Source: Candidatus Poribacteria bacterium | GTDB taxonomy: Bacteria; Poribacteria; WGA-4E; WGA-3G | Length of the DNA stretch: 64,000 nucleotides | Direction: 5' to 3' | Assembly: GCA_022821965.1 (NCBI GenBank) | Contig: JAJECN010000002.1 | Span: 124,001 to 188,000 of the forward strand | In this document: in pieces, positions 58,910-64,000 of the stretch | How the letters are laid out: each line of letters begins with the position of its first letter | Numbering within the stretch: the stretch's first letter is position 1 | Made by a program: the position numbers and the translations under genes | The notes under the pieces: generated by a model | Database searches by the model: none | Seen by the model: only the letters and a program-made list of their open reading frames with translations | Told to the model about the DNA's origin: nothing

Positions 58910-60715
58910 TTATTCGTTTTTCTCGTCTTCAAGAGTTTCCGTCATAGGCGGTGAAAGACGCAGTTCTGTATCCATTTCTGGTTCATCAATTTGTATTTTG
59001 GGCATCGGGTAGCGTTTTTTAGCGAATGTTTTGATAGCGGAGGCTGTTAGGTTACACCGCACTTGTACTTGAAAAATCTCTTTCCTATTCTGGGTAATCG
59101 TTGTGACCTCACCGGGCCGAACATTAGTGAACACTCCGGAACGATCAAGTGCGCCCAAGAGCGTATTGATGGCGTTATGAGAAGCACTTTCCAAATTGAA
59201 TGTAATGCGCGCTGTCGTCGGTTCGTGAAGGTTCGTGATATTGAAATTGGTCCAGGCAACCTGTGTTCTGTCTCCAAACATCTCGCTGAGAGCATGTAAA
59301 ATATCGAGTGGTGAGATGTGATGCGCTAACATGTCAGTAAGTGCCAATTCTCTTCCAAGTTGTGCTTGCGCGGCAGCCATCGGTTGTGCGTAATGTGTAA
59401 GCTGCGCCTCAACGGCTTCGTTTCTATGTTTTTGTGCGCGTTGGAGCGTATAACCACCGAAAAAGATTCCGCCGACCAATAAGATGCCCAATCCAGCGGC
59501 AGCTAAAAGTTGACGTTGCCGTGTTGTCTGTGTGAGTGTTTCAACTGCCTCTTGCGGCAATAGGGAAACCTGAGGTCCCGGTTTCAGCGCATTGAGTCCA
59601 ACACCCAAAGGAACGGCAAGCGTATCACCCCACTCGTCCAGAAGATGTTCTACCCCCGGATGAAGAGGACGGATGTCAATATCTGCCTGCTGTTGGAGTG
59701 TGTGAAGTGGATTCCATAATTGTGTCGGAATGTCAAGTTCTGTTTCACAGACGGATGCAAGGTCCCGGACACGAGCACCCTCACCACACAGCCAGAGTTC
59801 GGTTTCCGCTTCTGCTGAATGGTTATCGGTTAAAGAGTCTCCCGTGGCAGCCACAGAACCCTCTTGTAACTGATCACTGGTAACTGATGACTGACGACTA
59901 TTCGATTCACCATGTGCAGTGGCAGCAGCAATAGAACGTTGAAGTTCCCCGATAAACTGCGTTGTCCACGTAGATGCCGGAGCCTCGCTTGCAGAGATGT
60001 GCTGTTTCTCCTGTGCCGCCGCCTCAATATCTATATTCAAGGTGCTGCTAATATGTTCAGAGAGATGATTACTGCCGAGTCGGAAACTACGTGAAAAGCG
60101 GAGTTCCTGACTCTCCATGAAACAGAAATCTGTTTGTTCCGCACCTATATCAACAATGAACGTAGACTTTGTGCATCCGCTGTTGGCTGCGACTTCCGAG
60201 AGGGCTATCATCGACGGTGTGACACCCGACGCGGAAACGCCAATTTGTTCAAGGAGATCCAAATAACCTGTAACCGTCGCACGCCGTGTGGATACTAATT
60301 CTACAGAGGTGGCTTCTGAGGTCCGCTGCACATCGTGATACGTAAAGATTGCTTCTTCAATTCGGAAAGGGAGTTCCGCTTCTGCAGCGATGGCGACGAT
60401 GCTCGCGAGCTGTTCATCGCCTGCAGCCGGCAAATTCGCTAAGCGTTTTGTATTCACCAAGAATCGCGGCAACGCAAGAACAACTTCCGTACTATCCCGG
60501 TTGAACAGTGAACGGAGGTTTCCTTGTACCGGAGAGTCCCCAACAGATTCCCAAAGACGTTTCACCGATTCAGCGACCTGCTGTTGGTCATCTTTGTCCG
60601 GATACGTCACAACATTTGCGTTGATGAGATGCACTGCCCCAGATGACTGCTCAAGCTGAACCATTTTGGCTCTATTTGTGCCAATGTCTATCGCTATGAC
60701 TCGATTTTTTGCCAT
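58910..60715 (-). CDS. Fused PilM-PilN (GspL-like) secretion platform protein
   Basis: A 601-residue protein. Residues 1-~380 form an actin-like PilM domain (VIAIDIGTNRAKMVQLE, FIVDIGAEQTDFCFM, LAVPLGVGLNALK). A membrane helix (LLAAAGLGILLVGGIFFGGYTL, ~407-428) and a PilN-like periplasmic part follow (LDILHALSEMFGDRTQVAWTNFNI). This is the organisation of GspL. Residues ~272-300 (S/T/Q-rich, NSRQSSVTSDQLQEGSV) are encoded by a copy of the MITE-like repeat, in frame. It anchors the secretion ATPase in known systems. Confidence 0.85.
   Translation of the reverse strand: MAKNRVIAIDIGTNRAKMVQLEQSSGAVHLINANVVTYPDKDDQQQVAESVKRLWESVGDSPVQGNLRSLFNRDSTEVVLALPRFLVNTKRLANLPAAGDEQLASIVAIAAEAELPFRIEEAIFTYHDVQRTSEATSVELVSTRRATVTGYLDLLEQIGVSASGVTPSMIALSEVAANSGCTKSTFIVDIGAEQTDFCFMESQELRFSRSFRLGSNHLSEHISSTLNIDIEAAAQEKQHISASEAPASTWTTQFIGELQRSIAAATAHGESNSRQSSVTSDQLQEGSVAATGDSLTDNHSAEAETELWLCGEGARVRDLASVCETELDIPTQLWNPLHTLQQQADIDIRPLHPGVEHLLDEWGDTLAVPLGVGLNALKPGPQVSLLPQEAVETLTQTTRQRQLLAAAGLGILLVGGIFFGGYTLQRAQKHRNEAVEAQLTHYAQPMAAAQAQLGRELALTDMLAHHISPLDILHALSEMFGDRTQVAWTNFNITNLHEPTTARITFNLESASHNAINTLLGALDRSGVFTNVRPGEVTTITQNRKEIFQVQVRCNLTASAIKTFAKKRYPMPKIQIDEPEMDTELRLSPPMTETLEDEKNE
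59816..59902 (-). repeat. In-frame copy of the MITE-like repeat inside the PilM/PilN gene
   Basis: On the coding strand, CAGTTACAAGAGGGTTCTGT, then GGCTGCCACG, then GACTCTTTAACCGATAACC, matching the core of the 5675-5833 element (CAGTTAAAGAGGGTTTCTGT, GGTGGCTAC, GACTCTTAACTGAAAAC). The 87 bp equals 29 codons, so the frame is kept. Confidence 0.65.
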
Positions 60716-60724
60716 TTTTTATTT

Positions 60725-60860
60725 GCTGTCGGCTATCGGCTATCGGCTGTCAGTAAGAGGGTTTCGAGTAAGTCAAATCTCTCTTTACCGATGGTTTTCA
60801 ATGGCTGATACCTACCTGCCACTCCCTCTAAGTGCCGACAGAAACTGACTGCCGGCAACC
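60725..60860. mobile_element. MITE-like repeat upstream of the PilM/PilN gene
   Basis: Contains GGCTATCGGCTATCGGCTGTC, the core GTCAGTAAGAGGGTTTCGAG and CTCTCTTTACCGATGG, paralleling the 58802 copy, and CCGACAGAAACTGACTGCCGG at its right end. Fills the 155-nt gap between gspK and the PilM/PilN gene. Confidence 0.55.
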
Positions 60861-60870
60861 ATTAAGTTAT

Positions 60871-62457
60871 CTAATCTTGTAGCCAATACTTTACAATTAT
60901 CTGATCACCCGTCCGGTCAATGACACCAACACAAGTGGAGATAACTCTGTTTGCGGTATCAACACCGTTTGCCTCAATGCGATAGCCGTGTGAACGGTAA
61001 GTTACCGAATCAACGACTTCACGGAAGGTTTCAAAGTTAATATCCTCTAATTGCGACAGTTCGGAGATGCGAGTGAACGGATTCCCTTTTATCTCCTCTT
61101 CAGTAAAACTTTGTACCTGTGAGGTGTCGGGTGCGTCTTCTTCGCGGCGTTCGACAATTGCTTGTGCTTTTTGTGGATCCATTCCCGGTAGTAGTGCTAA
61201 TATCTCAGGTGGTGCCGTGTTTATGTTGATGAGACCTTCGCGGATGTCCCCCTCTTTTAGTGTTATTTTGTCAATAATACCGATGAATTCCTGCTGCGTC
61301 AACATCTTCACATCTTTGATTGCATCAATGTTCTGGAAAAGCCCCTGTGAATCACGATGATCAACGATGCGTTCAGCAATGCCTTCATCAACACCCTGCA
61401 AAGATTGCAAGGTTTCTACATCGGCGGTATTGATATTAACTTGCCCACTTTCTCCCTGTGGTTGTTGTGCCTGCCCTTGCCCCGGTGGCCCATTTCCTTC
61501 TGGGGCATTGGTTTCTTCCTCTTCATTCGTTTCCCCACCGGCATCTTCTGTGGTAAGTTGGTCTTGTATGTTGTTAAAAAGTTCGTCAGAAACTGCTTGC
61601 ACATCCAGGAGTGAAGCGAACCTGTCAAAATCTCGTTGCTGGATAAGCGATTCCGCTTCCGCTTGCGAGAAAACAGACTGGTTTTGCTGTGTGTTAATTT
61701 GTGTCAGTTCATTTGCATCAGCCGTATTGACATCGACAAGCGGTTCCCCGTCCGGATCCGTGCTGGCATCAACCGAATAAATAGTAGTTAAATCAACAAG
61801 TCCCGGTGGTGTGTCCGCTGACGTTGCTTGTGGGCTGCTAAAGCCTGCCGTTGAGGGACCTTCAGCCGTCCCCGTGGCTGTCGGTTGCACACTCGCACTG
61901 TTTTGTGCAAACGTCCCAGTTTGTTGTGCCCCGTAGAGAAGTTCAGATGTCATCCCTTCGACCCGTGCAAGGTCACGAACAGTGCGGTAGGGTCGCCCCT
62001 CCACAATTCTGTTGGCAAGTTCTTGAACGAACGCTTCATCTGATGTAGTGCCCACCTGCATGAGTAAATTATTGATGAGGTCTACATCGACAGTGTTGAT
62101 ATTAACCTTTGATGCCTCGTCTGTAATTGTCACAGAATAGTTTAAGAAATTGCCAACCTGAATTCCATCTTCAACTTGTCCTTGGATGGGTTCAGCCCAA
62201 GTTTCACCGAGCGAATCGAAAGGGGTCTGGTCTGCACGCACGACAGCAAGCGTCCACTCAAAGCCGGCTCTTGCGGCGTAGTGAAACTTCGCCCTGTCCA
62301 AAAAATTCCGCTGCGTCCGCTGTTCTATATGAATCGAGTAAAGCAGCTGCGCCGCGAGAACAGAGAGTATAGTAAGTATCCAGAGGGTTGAGACGAGGGA
62401 TAGCCCGGCCTGCTCCTCGTGGAATGCGCGGAAACCCCGCGTTCTAAATAGCGTCAT
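60871..62457 (-). CDS. gspK: GspK-like minor pseudopilin with four helix-hairpin-helix segments
   Basis: A 528-residue protein. N-terminal pseudopilin helix (GLSLVSTLWILTILSVLAAQLLYSI, residues ~18-42) with a GspK-type E-Q-A-G processing region. Four V-N-I-N-T-A-type motifs, each starting a helix-hairpin-helix (~117-122, 241-246, 340-345, 410-415), separated by a Gln/Gly/Pro-rich linker (~305-337). GspK normally has about 320 residues and one such region. It caps the pseudopilus tip in T2SS. Positioned between gspJ and the PilM/PilN gene. Confidence 0.87.
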   Translation of the reverse strand: MTLFRTRGFRAFHEEQAGLSLVSTLWILTILSVLAAQLLYSIHIEQRTQRNFLDRAKFHYAARAGFEWTLAVVRADQTPFDSLGETWAEPIQGQVEDGIQVGNFLNYSVTITDEASKVNINTVDVDLINNLLMQVGTTSDEAFVQELANRIVEGRPYRTVRDLARVEGMTSELLYGAQQTGTFAQNSASVQPTATGTAEGPSTAGFSSPQATSADTPPGLVDLTTIYSVDASTDPDGEPLVDVNTADANELTQINTQQNQSVFSQAEAESLIQQRDFDRFASLLDVQAVSDELFNNIQDQLTTEDAGGETNEEEETNAPEGNGPPGQGQAQQPQGESGQVNINTADVETLQSLQGVDEGIAERIVDHRDSQGLFQNIDAIKDVKMLTQQEFIGIIDKITLKEGDIREGLININTAPPEILALLPGMDPQKAQAIVERREEDAPDTSQVQSFTEEEIKGNPFTRISELSQLEDINFETFREVVDSVTYRSHGYRIEANGVDTANRVISTCVGVIDRTGDQIIVKYWLQD

Positions 62458-62469
62458 CTGTAGACTCCC

Positions 62470-63375
62470 CTAAGGTCTACCTCCTGCTCCACCGCCAGCA
62501 GTAGCACTTACTGGAAGATACACCATCGTTGATTGGGTCATACCAATTGACTGTGCTGTCGGCTGCCCCTGTGTCGTGAGTTGTGCTGTATTTGTACTTA
62601 CAGGTGCCTGTGACTCTCCTTGGGCAGTTATCAGGATCTGTACAGCACTCGGAAGACTCTCCGCATCATCCCATGAGGTTCTCCAAGCTTCCGCTTCACC
62701 ATCAAAATACTTTAAATCAAAACTGATAAGCCCAGCAATGAGCGTCGAAATATCGACATAAATCGGTTCCCCATTTTCGTCCGTTTGTGGGACCTCACCC
62801 GTCTGTAGAAAAGGACCGATAACAGTTTCAGGATCAAGCGTTGTTGTTCTCACACGAAAGAGGGCAAGCTCACCCTCTTGTTGATCCATAGTATCGCCCG
62901 TAAATGCCTCTTGAAAGTTCGCGGAACCCAAGTTGGATTCATTGGGCATCGGTTCAGGTCCGACGAAGTAAGCCACACGCTGCACATCACTTGCAAGCGG
63001 TATGGAAGGCTGCGAGGAGGACTGTGCTTGGAAACTTCCAAGTTGCTCCAAAAAGGGGTCTGGATCTGTCCTGACAAGCGTGACGAAACTGAGCATATCC
63101 CTATCCCCTAATTGGCTCGGTCCATCTTGGGTGTAGATGGCAAGTTCTGGTTCCTCAAGTGAGACTTGCATGTTTCGGAGATCCGTTACAAGCCGATCCA
63201 TCGCGACCCGACTCCTTTGTACCGCCAATATTCTTGCCTCCGTCCGATGATACGCATCTACAGCTGTTTTGAAAGCAAAATATGCAGATCCCCCAATAAT
63301 GACGAGGATACTGACTGCCATGAGCATTTCAACGAGTGTAAATCCACTCTCGGTGCGAATTCCTTTAGTCTTCAT
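62470..63375 (-). CDS. gspJ: GspJ-like minor pseudopilin
   Basis: A 301-residue prepilin-like protein. Start MKTKGIRTESGFTLVEML (AGGT six bases upstream) gives a standard G-F-T-L-V-E cleavage and methylation site followed by the helix LMAVSILVIIGGSAYFAF. C-terminal beta domain, ending in a Gly-rich tail. Size and order (after gspI, before gspK) fit GspJ. 13 nt after the gspI stop. Confidence 0.85.
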   Translation of the reverse strand: MKTKGIRTESGFTLVEMLMAVSILVIIGGSAYFAFKTAVDAYHRTEARILAVQRSRVAMDRLVTDLRNMQVSLEEPELAIYTQDGPSQLGDRDMLSFVTLVRTDPDPFLEQLGSFQAQSSSQPSIPLASDVQRVAYFVGPEPMPNESNLGSANFQEAFTGDTMDQQEGELALFRVRTTTLDPETVIGPFLQTGEVPQTDENGEPIYVDISTLIAGLISFDLKYFDGEAEAWRTSWDDAESLPSAVQILITAQGESQAPVSTNTAQLTTQGQPTAQSIGMTQSTMVYLPVSATAGGGAGGRP

Positions 63376-63388
63376 TTTTACCTGATAA

Positions 63389-63808
63389 CTATCCCTGCTG
63401 TGCTTGTGGCATCTGTCGGTCCGCAATATAGGTACTCATAGACATTGAGTTCTCTCTGTTTCTATGCAGCCATGTGACGGTCACTTGAACCCGACGGACG
63501 TTTTCAACGTCTTCAGAGTCCACATCCTCAACGACAGAACTCCAACGATAGCGTGTATTCTCACCAAATTCACCAGTTTGTTCACCAACATCGGGATAAC
63601 CTTCCATCTCAATTTCTGCCATCCGAAATTTGAGGAGGTAAAGTGCAGTAGTGCTGTTATCTGAAAGTCCTTGATTGCGTGCAGCGGTCGTAAACGCCTG
63701 CAAAAGTGCGGGCAAGATCGCCGCCAAAATTGTTAATGTTACAAGTATCTCAACGAGCGTAAAGCCGTCTTTTTCTTTTGATCTTGAGTGTATAATTGAT
63801 AAATTCAT
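63389..63808 (-). CDS. gspI: GspI-like minor pseudopilin
   Basis: A 139-residue prepilin-like protein with processing site DGFTLVEI and helix LVTLTILAAILPALLQAF. The GspI-like pattern of a short beta domain with MAEIEMEGYPDVGEQTGEF follows. Weak SD (GGAAG). It lies between partial gspH and gspJ. A PilV-type role is the alternative. Confidence 0.85.
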   Translation of the reverse strand: MNLSIIHSRSKEKDGFTLVEILVTLTILAAILPALLQAFTTAARNQGLSDNSTTALYLLKFRMAEIEMEGYPDVGEQTGEFGENTRYRWSSVVEDVDSEDVENVRRVQVTVTWLHRNRENSMSMSTYIADRQMPQAQQG

Positions 63809-63831
63809 TTTTCAGGACTTCCGATGAGAAA

Positions 63832-64000
63832 TTAGTTGCTGGTCTCAAAACCTAACATTTCAATCTCTGCTGGTGTGAGTTGTCGGACCCGGACACGTCC
63901 ACTTGCTGCCTCGACATTAACAGACATTATCTGATTGCGCGAGTTCCGCAGGTACACGGCTGTCTCCTCAGAGGTCGAAGTCGGTGAAAAGTAGACATAT
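63832..64000 (-). CDS. gspH: GspH/FimT-like pseudopilin, C-terminal part (cut by window end)
   Basis: An open minus-strand frame from the window edge to the stop at 63832. It reads YFSPTSTSEETAVYLRNSRN, then QIMSVNVEAASGRVRVRQL and TPAEIEMLGFETSN. S-x-x-G-R-V-R-V near the end is typical of GspH/FimT C-termini. It is 23 nt upstream of gspI. The N-terminal prepilin signal lies outside the window. Confidence 0.7.
   Translation of the reverse strand, partial: YVYFSPTSTSEETAVYLRNSRNQIMSVNVEAASGRVRVRQLTPAEIEMLGFETSN

Overview
The window looks like a marine or sponge-associated environmental bacterium, most likely Candidatus Poribacteria. This is inference from gene content: several Gfo/Idh/MocA oxidoreductases, two enolase-superfamily enzymes, a PhyH-type dioxygenase, an FG-GAP/ASPIC-UnbV protein, a SUMF1-domain lipoprotein, WD40 and TPR proteins, and dispersed short hairpin repeats and MITE-like elements. 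No rRNA or ribosomal protein gene is present to settle it. Housekeeping promoters are clear and close to TTGACA-17/18-TATAAT.

Layout, left to right. 0-7 kb (+ strand): a truncated ABC exporter with its DUF1854 partner, an enolase-superfamily enzyme, a PhyH dioxygenase, a coiled-coil protein, an eight-helix protein built of four repeats, a MITE-like element, and a FAD oxidoreductase. 7-12.6 kb: an orphan N6-adenine methyltransferase, two tandem solute-binding lipoproteins without permease genes, and an FRG-TPR protein whose reading frame is cut upstream by an amber codon. 12.6-18 kb: hairpins, a 32-bp tandem repeat, a 132-bp MITE with target duplication, then a sugar-acid catabolic cluster (three Gfo/Idh/MocA enzymes, one enolase-superfamily dehydratase). 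18-24 kb (- strand): cell-wall enzymes (a barrel-transglycosylase fusion and a LysM-M23 peptidase), a lipoprotein, a di-haem cytochrome c, hpt and tilS, with a CAT-anticodon tRNA directly upstream of tilS. 24-32 kb: a WD40 protein, tRNA-fMet and tRNA-Leu, two redox enzymes, a sigma-54 response regulator, GDPD, and remnants of a duplicated GDPD locus.

32-45 kb (- strand): a MurJ-like flippase, two secreted paralogues, proA, proB and obg, two collagen-like lipoproteins, an nfo/zinc-ribbon/HMA operon, a zinc alcohol dehydrogenase and a fourth Gfo/Idh/MocA enzyme. 45-54.5 kb: a terpene-cyclase-like protein paired with a glycosyltransferase, more secreted proteins, and a TPR protein. 54.5-64 kb (- strand): a type II secretion operon read right to left: gspH (partial), gspI, gspJ, gspK, a fused PilM/PilN (GspL-like) protein, a GspM-like protein, and a very long secretin.

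Main points of interest: (1) four secreted proteins of three unrelated types, plus one decayed gene, end in the same C-terminal motif (V-E-x-x-x-K-L-x-x-[ST]-W-x-x-[LI]-K), which looks like a lineage-specific sorting or anchoring tail. They lie in the same genome segment as the secretion system. (2) A MITE-like repeat family has one copy that runs from the stop codon of one gene to the start of the next, and another copy sits in frame inside the PilM/PilN-like gene. (3) A second MITE has perfect 10-bp target duplications. (4) The secretin has six N-domain repeats.
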